The notes below the pieces were generated by a model, which saw nothing but the letters and a program-made list of their open reading frames with translations, made no database searches and was not told where the DNA came from. A stretch of DNA of 64,000 nt from an uncultured Bacteroidales bacterium (GTDB lineage Bacteria; Bacteroidota; Bacteroidia; Bacteroidales; P3): NCBI GenBank assembly GCA_944320415.1, contig CALUHJ010000004.1, forward strand, positions 1 through 64,000, in the 5' to 3' direction. Below, piece by piece: positions 26,216 through 34,160 of the stretch; the stretch's first letter is position 1; each line of letters begins with the position of its first letter. The translations under genes were made by a program, and so were the position numbers.

Positions 26216-27406
26216 ATGAAGACTACCGTATCCGAATTCAGGGAATATATTGCACAAGTGGGGGAAATAGACCAGATAATGATTGATGTCGACAGGGCGG
26301 AAGGCATACATGTCTGGGATATATCGGGCAAAGAATATATGGACATGCTCTCCGGCATATGTGTAGGCAACGTGGGACACCGCAATCCGAGAGTGGTGGA
26401 TGCTGTCAGAAAGCAAACGGAGCGTTATATGCACGTAATGGTTTACGGAGAATTCGTACAGAGTCCGCAACTGGAATATTTCAAGCGTCTGAAAAAATAC
26501 CTGCCGGATTCCTTTGCCCAGATATTCTATGTCAATTCAGGTTCGGAAGCGATAGAAGGAGCGATAAAGGCGGCAAGACTGTTCAACCGCAGGACTGAAA
26601 TCATTTCCTGCCGCAACAGTTACCACGGCAGTACGCTCGGAGCCGTTTCCATGCTATCCGAAGAAAAATTCACCCAACCTTTCCGTCCTTTGATACCAGA
26701 TTGCAACCACATCAGGTATAACTGTTTCGAGGATATAGAGAAAATAACCGAAAAGACATGCTGTGTGGTTATGGAAGCCGTTGCCGTTGGAACAGGTGTG
26801 GAACTACCCGAAAAGAACTATTTGAAACAAGTCAGGGAAAGATGCTCTGAAAAAGGCGCGGTGCTCATATTCGATGAAATACAGACAGGCTTCGGCCGTA
26901 CCGGCAAACTTTTCGCCTTTGAACATTTCGATGCCGTTCCTGACATATTGTGTATTGCAAAAGGAATGGGCGGCGGGATGCCGATAGGTGCCTTCACCGG
27001 CAGAAAAGACATAATGCTCGCACTGAACAACGGTCATCCGCTTATAGGACATGCCACAACATTCGGAGGACATCCCGTATGCTGTTCGGCCGCCCTTGCC
27101 GTACTTGAGGCGATAATGGAGGATGATTTGATGCGTGATGTAGACAAGAAAGGAGAAATGTATCGCACCCTTTTGAAACATCCTCTCATAAAGGACGTCA
27201 GAGGCATAGGACTTTTCAACTGCATTGAGCTCCGTGAGGATGTAAACTGGCAAAACGCACTCAAGGCATGTTTCAGTAACGGCATAATAACGGGAACACA
27301 CCTTTTCAATCCTCAGTGTCTGAGCCTGAAGCCGGCTCTGATAATCACACCCGAGCAAATAAAAGAAAGTATCGACAGAATACATACAGCCCTTGATTCT
27401 TTATAA
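26216..27406 (+). CDS. Class III (ornithine-type) aminotransferase
   Basis: The 396-residue PLP enzyme shows NSGSEAIEGAIKAARL, the NSYHGSTLGAVS cofactor-binding motif, IFDEIQTGFGRTGK, and the Schiff-base Lys249 in CIAKGMGGGMPIG; C-terminal FNPQCLSLKPAL completes the fold. This is the fold of acetylornithine, ornithine and 4-aminobutyrate aminotransferases; no other gene of arginine or GABA metabolism is adjacent, so the substrate is open. Its own promoter lies at 26188 and it is followed by the clpB leader. Confidence 0.9.
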   Translation: MKTTVSEFREYIAQVGEIDQIMIDVDRAEGIHVWDISGKEYMDMLSGICVGNVGHRNPRVVDAVRKQTERYMHVMVYGEFVQSPQLEYFKRLKKYLPDSFAQIFYVNSGSEAIEGAIKAARLFNRRTEIISCRNSYHGSTLGAVSMLSEEKFTQPFRPLIPDCNHIRYNCFEDIEKITEKTCCVVMEAVAVGTGVELPEKNYLKQVRERCSEKGAVLIFDEIQTGFGRTGKLFAFEHFDAVPDILCIAKGMGGGMPIGAFTGRKDIMLALNNGHPLIGHATTFGGHPVCCSAALAVLEAIMEDDLMRDVDKKGEMYRTLLKHPLIKDVRGIGLFNCIELREDVNWQNALKACFSNGIITGTHLFNPQCLSLKPALIITPEQIKESIDRIHTALDSL

Positions 27407-27438
27407 AAAACACACGAACTATTCTTTCAATATGAATA

Positions 27439-27489
27439 TTTTGTCAGTGTTTTAGTTTTATCCGAATGTCCATACGTCTTTTTGTCAGT
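27439..27489 (+). repeat. Direct repeat TTTTGTCAGT upstream of clpB
   Basis: TTTTGTCAGT occurs at 27439-27448 and again at 27480-27489, 41 bases apart (about four helical turns), upstream of the sigma-54-like promoter. The positions would suit an activator. Confidence 0.55.
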
Positions 27490-27500
27490 TCTGAAGAGCG

Positions 27501-27515
27501 TGGCACGTCTTATGC
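27501..27515 (+). promoter_or_regulatory. Candidate sigma-54 (-24/-12) promoter of clpB
   Basis: TGGCACG at 27501-27507 and ATGC at 27512-27515 match the sigma-54 consensus TGGCACG-N4-TTGC with the exact GG-to-GC spacing of 10 intervening bases; one -12 base (A for T) deviates. No TAnnTTTG box lies at a suitable distance. Confidence 0.55.
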
Positions 27516-27520
27516 TTTTT

Positions 27521-27536
27521 CTCCTTCCGAAAGGAG
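27521..27536 (+). promoter_or_regulatory. Hairpin that buries the clpB Shine-Dalgarno (candidate RNA thermometer)
   Basis: CTCCTT (27521-27526) pairs perfectly with AAGGAG (27531-27536) across the tetraloop CCGA. AAGGAG is a strong ribosome-binding site six bases ahead of the ATG at 27543. If the transcript starts upstream of 27521 the site would be closed at low temperature. Confidence 0.5.
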
Positions 27537-27542
27537 TTAATT

Positions 27543-29690
27543 ATGGAAACGACAAAAAAGAATTTGGAGAATTTGAACAGGTTTGCATTGGATTTGATTG
27601 AACAGGCCAAGTCCGGCAAATTGGACCCTGTGATAGGAAGGGATGACGAAATACGTAGAGTGCTTCAGATATTATCAAGGAGAACGAAAAACAACCCCGT
27701 GCTTGTCGGTGAACCGGGCGTGGGAAAGACTGCGATAGTAGAAGGACTGGCCCAAAGGATTTTCAAGAAAGACGTACCGGAAAACCTTAAGAACAAGATG
27801 ATTTATTCATTGGATATGGGTGCATTGGTCGCAGGTGCCAAATACAAGGGGGAATTCGAGGAAAGACTAAAAGGCGTGGTAAATGAAGTAATCGCTTCAA
27901 AAGGAGAAATCATCCTTTTCATAGACGAAATACACACTTTGGTTGGTGCGGGAGCCTCCGAAGGTTCAATGGACGCGGCCAACATATTGAAACCTGCTTT
28001 GGCGCGTGGAGAGTTGAGGGCAATAGGTGCCACGACACTCAACGAATACCAGAAATATTTCGAGAAAGACAAGGCTCTTGAGAGAAGGTTTCAGATGGTG
28101 ACGGTGGACGAACCGAGCGTAAGCGACACAATAAGCATCCTCAGGGGATTGAAGGAAAGGTATGAGGTGCATCATCACGTGAGAATAAAGGATGCGGCCA
28201 TAATAGCCGCCGCCCAGATGTCGGCAAGGTACATTACGAACAGATTCCTGCCCGACAAGGCGATAGACCTTATAGATGAAGCGGCCGCAAAACTGAGAAT
28301 GGAGATAGATTCCTCACCCGAAGAACTGGATGAGTTGGAAAGACACATCATGCAGTTGGAAATAGAAAGGGTTGCCATCAAAAAGGAAAAAGACGAGAAA
28401 AAGACAGAGGAGCTTACCAAAGAAATAGACGGACTGAAAGCCGAAAGAGACAGGTTGAAAGCCCGTTGGGAAGAACAGAAACGTTATGTGGATGCCATAC
28501 AGGATGAAGTAAAGAAGATAGAACGTTACAAATTCGATGCACAGCAGGCCGAAATGAGCGGAGATTACGGAAAGGTTGCCGAATTGCGCTACGGAAAGAT
28601 AAAGACCGCCGAAAAAGACCTCGAAGACTACAAGAGCAAACTGAAGGACTTGCAGGTTAACGGTTCGCTCATAACGGAAGAGGTCGATGACAATCATATC
28701 GCGGAGGTCGTTTCCCGTTGGACGGGCATACCCGTTGCGAAAATGGTTCAAAGCGAAAAGGACAAGTTGTTGCATCTGGAAGAAGAATTGGGCAAAAGGG
28801 TCATCGGTCAGCAAGAAGCCATAGCCGCCGTTTCCAATGCGATAAGAAGAAGCCGTTCGGGTCTGTCCGACGGAAACAGACCAATAGGTTCCTTTGCCTT
28901 TCTGGGCAGCACGGGAGTCGGCAAGACCGAACTGGCAAGAGCATTGGCCGGATTGCTTTTCGACAAGGACGACATGATGGTAAGGATTGACATGAGCGAG
29001 TATCAGGAACGTCATACGGTCTCCCGTCTTATAGGAGCGCCTCCGGGATACGTCGGCTACGAAGAAAGCGGACTATTGACCGAAGCAGTAAGAAGAAAGC
29101 CTTATTCCATCGTTCTGCTTGACGAAATAGAAAAAGCCCATCCCGACGTGTTCAACATTTTGTTGCAGGTATTGGAAGACGGACGTCTTACGGATAACAA
29201 GGGCCGTGTGGTCGATTTCAAGAACACAATAATAATAATGACCTCGAACATAGGCTCGGAATACTTGCAGGAAATGATAGAAAAACATGAAAACGATCTG
29301 GAATCGGCATGGAACGAAGCCAAGAGTTCGGTTTTGGGACTTTTGAAAAAATCCATAAAGCCCGAATTGCTAAACCGTATTGATGAAATAGTGGTATTCA
29401 GACCGTTGATGAAACAACAGGTGAGGGAAATAGTCAAACTGCAGTTGGCAATTCTGGAGAAGAAACTGGCCGAACGCAACATACATCTTCAGTATGAAGC
29501 GAACATGCTCGACTTTCTCGCCGACAATGGATACGAACCGGAACTCGGAGCAAGACCGGTAAAAAGAGCCATACAGCGTTATCTTACCGATCCTTTGAGC
29601 AGTCTTCTTATAGGCTCGCCTTCCGCTTCGGAGATGACAATACGCGTGGTGCCCGCAGGTGAAAAGTTGGATTTTCAACTCGTAAAATAA
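27543..29690 (+). CDS. clpB: ClpB-type disaggregase without N-terminal domain
   Basis: This 715-residue AAA+ protein has two ATPase domains with Walker A sites GEPGVGKT (56-63) and GSTGVGKT (455-462), and between them the long coiled-coil middle domain of ClpB (about 255-375). It begins about at the point where the first ATPase domain of a normal 850-860-residue ClpB begins; the usual 145-residue Clp_N domain is missing. Only 136 non-coding bases separate it from the aminotransferase gene, so no split N-terminal exists upstream. ClpB works with DnaK to dissolve protein aggregates; the N domain assists substrate binding but is not essential in the well-studied enzymes. Confidence 0.92.
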   Translation: METTKKNLENLNRFALDLIEQAKSGKLDPVIGRDDEIRRVLQILSRRTKNNPVLVGEPGVGKTAIVEGLAQRIFKKDVPENLKNKMIYSLDMGALVAGAKYKGEFEERLKGVVNEVIASKGEIILFIDEIHTLVGAGASEGSMDAANILKPALARGELRAIGATTLNEYQKYFEKDKALERRFQMVTVDEPSVSDTISILRGLKERYEVHHHVRIKDAAIIAAAQMSARYITNRFLPDKAIDLIDEAAAKLRMEIDSSPEELDELERHIMQLEIERVAIKKEKDEKKTEELTKEIDGLKAERDRLKARWEEQKRYVDAIQDEVKKIERYKFDAQQAEMSGDYGKVAELRYGKIKTAEKDLEDYKSKLKDLQVNGSLITEEVDDNHIAEVVSRWTGIPVAKMVQSEKDKLLHLEEELGKRVIGQQEAIAAVSNAIRRSRSGLSDGNRPIGSFAFLGSTGVGKTELARALAGLLFDKDDMMVRIDMSEYQERHTVSRLIGAPPGYVGYEESGLLTEAVRRKPYSIVLLDEIEKAHPDVFNILLQVLEDGRLTDNKGRVVDFKNTIIIMTSNIGSEYLQEMIEKHENDLESAWNEAKSSVLGLLKKSIKPELLNRIDEIVVFRPLMKQQVREIVKLQLAILEKKLAERNIHLQYEANMLDFLADNGYEPELGARPVKRAIQRYLTDPLSSLLIGSPSASEMTIRVVPAGEKLDFQLVK

Positions 29691-29755
29691 AACACCGCCA
29701 CGGTGTCATAATCCAAAAAAAACCGATTGGTAAAATCACTCAATCATGATATGCG

Positions 29756-29794
29756 AAAGGGGATTCGGACAGTCCGAATCCCTTTTCTGTTTTT
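29756..29794 (+). terminator. Rho-independent terminator of clpB
   Basis: GGGATTCGGAC (29760-29770) pairs with GTCCGAATCCC (29772-29782), with AAA before and TTTT after, then CTGTTTTT. A smaller hairpin ACACCG-CCA-CGGTGT (29692-29706) lies right after the stop codon. Confidence 0.8.
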
Positions 29795-29855
29795 CGGTAT
29801 TTGGAGCAAAAAAAACAGCCTGACTGTTGCAAACCTTGATGTCAGCGTTGCAAGT

Positions 29856-30015
29856 CGTCAGATGAAAGTTGTAAAACGTCATATAAAAATGAAAAGTCGT
29901 CATGATAGACCTCAAAAAGTCTAACTTTTTACCCTAAAAAGTCCAACTTTTTACCCCAAAAAGTCCAACTTTTTGCATACTGAACTCTTGACTTTTCATT
30001 TTCATCTGACGTTTT
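29856..30015. repeat. Structured intergenic repeat element (inverted arms around three tandem palindromes)
   Basis: The left arm (29873-29898) and right arm (29990-30015) are inverted copies matching at 24 of 26 bases. Between them are three head-to-tail 22-base units at 29914, 29936 and 29958, each with the palindrome AAAAAGT-CYA-ACTTTTT. A partial extra arm (CGTCAGATGAAA) lies at 29856-29867. No protein is encoded. Confidence 0.85.
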
Positions 30016-30297
30016 GCGACATTTTCTCAAGGACAAACCGTTTGGGAAATCATAAGGCGGAAAGACTTCTTAACTTGTTGAATAATGATGATAAAAAAAA
30101 GCGGTTTGATACATGAGAGGCAAGACGTTCGAAAAATAATAATTTTGTAAAACATACTGCATCCATCCTCCTTCATTCATCTATCTTCACATATTGGAAT
30201 TGACTGTATCTTCAACCGATAAGGATTTTGGTATTTTCAGCCAAGTACGAAAGAAACAAGGAATATTTTCATAAATTCATTTGAATCCGTTTTTTTA

Positions 30298-30326
30298 TTG
30301 TATTGTCTTTAAAAACACTATCTTTG
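30298..30326 (+). promoter_or_regulatory. Promoter of glmM
   Basis: TTG at 30298-30300 and TATCTTTG at 30319-30326, 18 bases apart; the ATG is 26 bases downstream. Confidence 0.6.
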
Positions 30327-30352
30327 CAAAACAGTAAACAAACGATAAGGAT

Positions 30353-31741
30353 ATGGCACTTATAAAATCGATTTCAGGATTCAGAGGAACGATAGGCGGC
30401 AGGGCAAATGAAGGTCTTACGCCTATAGATACGGTAAAGTTTGCAGCGGCTTTTGCAACTTTCATAAAGGAATCATACAATAAGGACAGGATAAGGATAG
30501 TTCTGGGCCGTGATGCGAGACTCTCAGGCAGGATGGTGTCCGACCTGGTTACCGGTACGCTGATTGGAATGGGTGTAGAGGTAATAGATACGGGGCTGTC
30601 AACAACGCCTACAGTGGAGGTTGCGGTAACGGACAAGAAAGCCGATGCAGGAATAATACTTACCGCAAGCCATAATCCGATAAACTGGAACGCGCTCAAG
30701 TTCCTCAACGCAAAAGGAGAATTCATCTCGGCAGAGGAAGGAAAACGCGTATTGGAACTGGCCGCAAGCGAAGACTTCGACTTTGTTACCGTCGACAAGT
30801 TGGGGCATTGCATAAGTGACGACAGTACGGTGGACAACCACATCCGCAAGGTATTGGAATTGGAGTTGGTTGACACAGATGCCATAAGGAAGGCTAACTT
30901 CAGGGTTGCCTTCGATTCGGTCTGTTCGACGGGAGGGTTTGTTCTGAAAAAACTGCTGAAAGAGTTGGGAGTGGCTCATGTAGTTGCATTGAACGATGAG
31001 CCTACGGGAGTATTTCCGCACAATCCCGAACCTTTGCCGGAGAACATAACGCAGATATGCAATGAGGTTGTGGACAGCAAGTGCGATGTAGGCTTTGTGG
31101 TCGATCCCGATGTGGACCGTCTGGCAATAGTCTGCGAAAACGGAAAGCCTTTCGTTGAGGAATACACCTTGGTTTCCATAGCAGACTACGTACTAAAACA
31201 TACACCCGGAACGACAGTATCCAACATGTCTTCGACAAGAGCGTTGAAAGATGTGACGGAAGCTGCAGGAGAAAATTATTTTGCATCGGCCGTAGGGGAA
31301 GTCAATGTGGTTGAAATGATGAAAAAGCACAAGGCCGTCATAGGCGGTGAGGGCAACGGAGGAGTCATTTATCCCGCACTGCACTACGGAAGAGATGCTT
31401 TGGTTGGAATAGCTCTGTTTCTGTCTTTGCTTGCAAAAAGCGGCATGAAGTGTTCAGAGCTAAGGGCAACTTATCCTGAATATGTCATATCAAAGAACAA
31501 AATGGAATTGACAAAAGACATGGATGTTGACGGAATCTTGGCTCAAATGGCACAGAAATACAAGGATTATGAGGTCTCGACGGTTGACGGTGTAAAGATA
31601 ATGTTCGACAAACAGTGGGTACATTTGAGAAAAAGCAATACCGAGCCTATAATAAGGATATATTCCGAAAGCAGTACGATGGAAAAGGCTGAAAAGCTTG
31701 CAAAATCTATAATGGAAGACATCAGATCTCTGGCAAGATAA
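30353..31741 (+). CDS. glmM: Phosphoglucosamine mutase (alpha-D-phosphohexomutase family)
   Basis: The 462-residue enzyme starts with KSISGFRGTIGG, has the phosphoserine loop TASHNPINWN (Ser106), the metal-binding VVDPDVDRLA loop and the sugar-binding GEGNGGVI motif, and ends with RKSNTEPIIRIYSES. GlmM converts glucosamine-6-phosphate to glucosamine-1-phosphate for UDP-GlcNAc. A phosphomannomutase or glucomutase role cannot be fully excluded by motifs alone. It heads a run with two glycosyltransferase genes and metG. Confidence 0.85.
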   Translation: MALIKSISGFRGTIGGRANEGLTPIDTVKFAAAFATFIKESYNKDRIRIVLGRDARLSGRMVSDLVTGTLIGMGVEVIDTGLSTTPTVEVAVTDKKADAGIILTASHNPINWNALKFLNAKGEFISAEEGKRVLELAASEDFDFVTVDKLGHCISDDSTVDNHIRKVLELELVDTDAIRKANFRVAFDSVCSTGGFVLKKLLKELGVAHVVALNDEPTGVFPHNPEPLPENITQICNEVVDSKCDVGFVVDPDVDRLAIVCENGKPFVEEYTLVSIADYVLKHTPGTTVSNMSSTRALKDVTEAAGENYFASAVGEVNVVEMMKKHKAVIGGEGNGGVIYPALHYGRDALVGIALFLSLLAKSGMKCSELRATYPEYVISKNKMELTKDMDVDGILAQMAQKYKDYEVSTVDGVKIMFDKQWVHLRKSNTEPIIRIYSESSTMEKAEKLAKSIMEDIRSLAR

Positions 31742-31744
31742 ACA

Positions 31745-33202
31745 ATGGACAAGGGAAAAAAACGTTTACTTATTTTTATCATCGTATATTCGGTTGTGGC
31801 CTTGTTTGCCATTTTTCCCCGTCTGGGTTCTTTGCCTTTAAGGGAATGGGACGAAAGCCGCAATGCGGCCAATGCCTATGAGATGTACGACGGCGGTGAT
31901 TTGCTTGTAACGACATTCGACCACAATCCGGACCTTTGGAACACGAAGCCTCCCTTTGTAATATGGATTCAGGCCCTGTGTTTTTCACTGTTCGGAGTGA
32001 GTGAAGCAACCGTTCGTCTTGTGTCTGCCGTGGCCATGTTTCTCACTGGTATTATCCTGATTTTCTTGGGACACAAACTGAACAGACCTTTGGCAGGGTT
32101 TTACAGCGCCATATTGGTGGTTTGTTCCAAAGGACTGCTGTTCTACCACGCCGGAAGAAGCGGTGATTACGACTCCACGATGATAATGTTTATCGTGCTG
32201 TATTCGGCTTTGTTTTATCTTTTTCTCCATTCCGGCAAGACAAAATACATGTTTTTTTTCTTTATCGCCCTTTCTTTTGCTGTGTTGACAAAGGGAATAC
32301 AGTCTCTCATACCGCTTCCCGTCTTTCTTGTCTTTCTATTATACAAACGCAAACTGGCCTGCGCCTTGAAATCGGGACAAACATACGCCGGTCTTTTGAT
32401 TTTCCTGATTTTGGTGGGAGGATTCTACATATCAAGGGAAATAGCGCAGGAAGGGTATCTGAAAGCGGTGTGGAACAATGAGATAGGCGGAAGATACGCA
32501 ACCGTGGTGGAAAACCATGCAGGTGAACCCTCATTCTATTTCAAGGTTTTAAAGGACAACATCATACCTTACTTCTTCTGGATATTCCCCTTTGCATTCG
32601 TATTCAACCTGTTTACTAAAAACAGTACAAGCAGGGATTTGTCACTGTTTACGGGCATAACGGCACTGTTTTATTTTGTCATCATAAGCAGCGCGAAGAC
32701 AAAACTGGAATGGTATGCGCTTCCTATGGTACCTTTCATGCTTGTTGTCATTGCCTTGTCGTTCGAAACCATTCATTTGTTCATCGCCAAAAGGAAAAAG
32801 ACCATTTTCAAAGTTCTACCCTTTGTGCTTTTCGTTCTGTTTGCCTACAAACCTTATGCCGAGATAGTAAAGCATGTTACGGCTTCAAAAGAAGGCGAAG
32901 ACTTCAAAGGATATTATTCAAGCGTGGTTGTAATGAAACAAATAGCGGAGAACGAGGTAAGGTTGAACAACATAAACTACATAAAAGAGGAATTCGGACA
33001 ACTGCATTTCTTCTATTACTACTGGATGCAGGACAGCGGCATAGAAGTCGGCAAGAAACATCTGAACGAACTGAAAGAAGGAGATACTGTTCAGGTTAAC
33101 AGACCCGACACTATGGAAATAATAAAAGAACGGTTTGAATACGAGGAACTTTATTCGTTCATTCAGGCAAGAATAATCAAATTGGGAAAAACAAAAACAT
33201 AA
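31745..33202 (+). CDS. GT39-type (ArnT/PMT-like) membrane glycosyltransferase
   Basis: The 485-residue polytopic protein has an early luminal DE motif (LREWDESRNAANAYEM, residues about 33-48) and WNTKPPFVIWIQA, the acceptor and metal site of GT-C enzymes such as ArnT, followed by some ten membrane segments to about residue 385 and a soluble C-terminus. It would transfer a sugar from undecaprenyl phosphate to a lipid or protein in the periplasm. The GT2 gene four bases downstream probably makes the lipid-linked donor. Confidence 0.88.
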   Translation: MDKGKKRLLIFIIVYSVVALFAIFPRLGSLPLREWDESRNAANAYEMYDGGDLLVTTFDHNPDLWNTKPPFVIWIQALCFSLFGVSEATVRLVSAVAMFLTGIILIFLGHKLNRPLAGFYSAILVVCSKGLLFYHAGRSGDYDSTMIMFIVLYSALFYLFLHSGKTKYMFFFFIALSFAVLTKGIQSLIPLPVFLVFLLYKRKLACALKSGQTYAGLLIFLILVGGFYISREIAQEGYLKAVWNNEIGGRYATVVENHAGEPSFYFKVLKDNIIPYFFWIFPFAFVFNLFTKNSTSRDLSLFTGITALFYFVIISSAKTKLEWYALPMVPFMLVVIALSFETIHLFIAKRKKTIFKVLPFVLFVLFAYKPYAEIVKHVTASKEGEDFKGYYSSVVVMKQIAENEVRLNNINYIKEEFGQLHFFYYYWMQDSGIEVGKKHLNELKEGDTVQVNRPDTMEIIKERFEYEELYSFIQARIIKLGKTKT

Positions 33203-33206
33203 CATC

Positions 33207-34160
33207 ATGGATATATCGGTAATCATACCCATCTACAATGAAGAGGGAAACATACAGCCAATGTACGAGAGGATGAGTGCCACCCTTTCGAAAATAACTG
33301 ATGACTACGAGATCATATTCGTAAACGACTGCAGCAAGGATAATTCCCTTTCCTTGGTCAAGACATTGACTCAAAAGGACAGTCATATCAAATATATAAG
33401 TTTTTCAAGGAATTTCGGACAGCAGATAGCCGTAAGTGCTGGGTTGGATTATGCCGAAGGAGATGCGGTAGTCATAATCGATGCGGACTTGCAGGACCCT
33501 CCCGAACTGGTCATTGAGCTTTACAGCAAATACAAGGAAGGTTTCAAGGTTGTGTATGCAAAACGCAAGAGCCGCGATGGCGAGACATGGTTCAAGAAAT
33601 TCTCCGCAAAGGTATTCTATCGTCTTTTGGCCAAAATGACAACGGTGGACATACCTGTCGATGTAGGAGACTTCAGAATAATGGACAAGGTAATCGTTCA
33701 GCACCTGCGCAATATGCCGGAAAAAAGCAAATACATAAGAGGTCAGGTTTCATGGATAGGATACAAACAGACATACGTGGAATACCAAAGAGATGCAAGA
33801 CTGTCCGGAGAAACGAACTATCCGTTCAGAAAAATGATGCGCTATGCCATTGACGCGATTACGTCCTTTTCGGACAAACCTCTTAAGATAGCCTCTACGC
33901 TCGGTCTTCTCACATCCTTATTCGCATTTCTTGCAATCATTTACGCATTGGTTTCACACTTTGTGTTCGATAATGCCGTTTCGGGCTGGACCTCCCTGAT
34001 ATTGAGCATATTGTTCATAGGAGGAGTCCAAATGATTACTATTGGCATAATAGGAGAATACATTGCGAGAATGAACAACGACATAAGAAACAGACCTCTC
34101 TACATAATTGAAGAAAAAAACGTTGAAGAACAGAAAAACAAAAGCATAGAAACAAAATGA
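33207..34160 (+). CDS. GT2 polyprenyl-phosphate sugar synthase (GtrB/ArnC-like)
   Basis: The 317-residue protein has a GT-A domain with [35 protein letters not shown] (the DxD metal site) and [10 protein letters not shown], and two C-terminal membrane helices (about 232-255 and 265-287), the layout of GtrB and dolichyl-phosphate mannose synthase. It transfers a nucleotide-activated sugar to undecaprenyl phosphate, presumably for the neighbouring GT39 enzyme. Its stop overlaps the start of metG by four bases. Confidence 0.9.
   Translation: MDISVIIPIYNEEGNIQPMYERMSATLSKITDDYEIIFVNDCSKDNSLSLVKTLTQKDSHIKYISFSRNFGQQIAVSAGLDYAEGDAVVIIDADLQDPPELVIELYSKYKEGFKVVYAKRKSRDGETWFKKFSAKVFYRLLAKMTTVDIPVDVGDFRIMDKVIVQHLRNMPEKSKYIRGQVSWIGYKQTYVEYQRDARLSGETNYPFRKMMRYAIDAITSFSDKPLKIASTLGLLTSLFAFLAIIYALVSHFVFDNAVSGWTSLILSILFIGGVQMITIGIIGEYIARMNNDIRNRPLYIIEEKNVEEQKNKSIETK

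Larger units (their letters stand above)
29691..30352. other. Non-coding stretch of 660 bases
   Basis: After the clpB terminator this stretch holds the structured repeat element at 29856-30015 and the glmM promoter at 30298-30326. Between 30016 and 30297 I see no ORF of note, tRNA or known RNA; an unrecognised small RNA cannot be excluded. Confidence 0.6.

Noticed and set aside
27407-27542. Split or frameshifted N-terminal domain of ClpB
   Set aside because: Only 136 bases separate clpB from the aminotransferase gene and none of the frames resembles Clp_N.
27501-27542. CIRCE or sigma-32 type heat-shock control of clpB
   Set aside because: No TTAGCACTC inverted repeat and no sigma-32 type -35/-10 pair is present; the sigma-54 pattern fits better.
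28314-29015. Minus-strand frame (233 residues) inside clpB
   Set aside because: Antisense to the ClpB middle domain; no independent support.
29727-29924. Small gene of 65 codons in the non-coding stretch
   Set aside because: It covers the clpB terminator and the repeat arm and has no family features.
29914-29979. CRISPR array at the 22-base repeats
   Set aside because: The units are head to tail with no spacers, and no cas genes are present.
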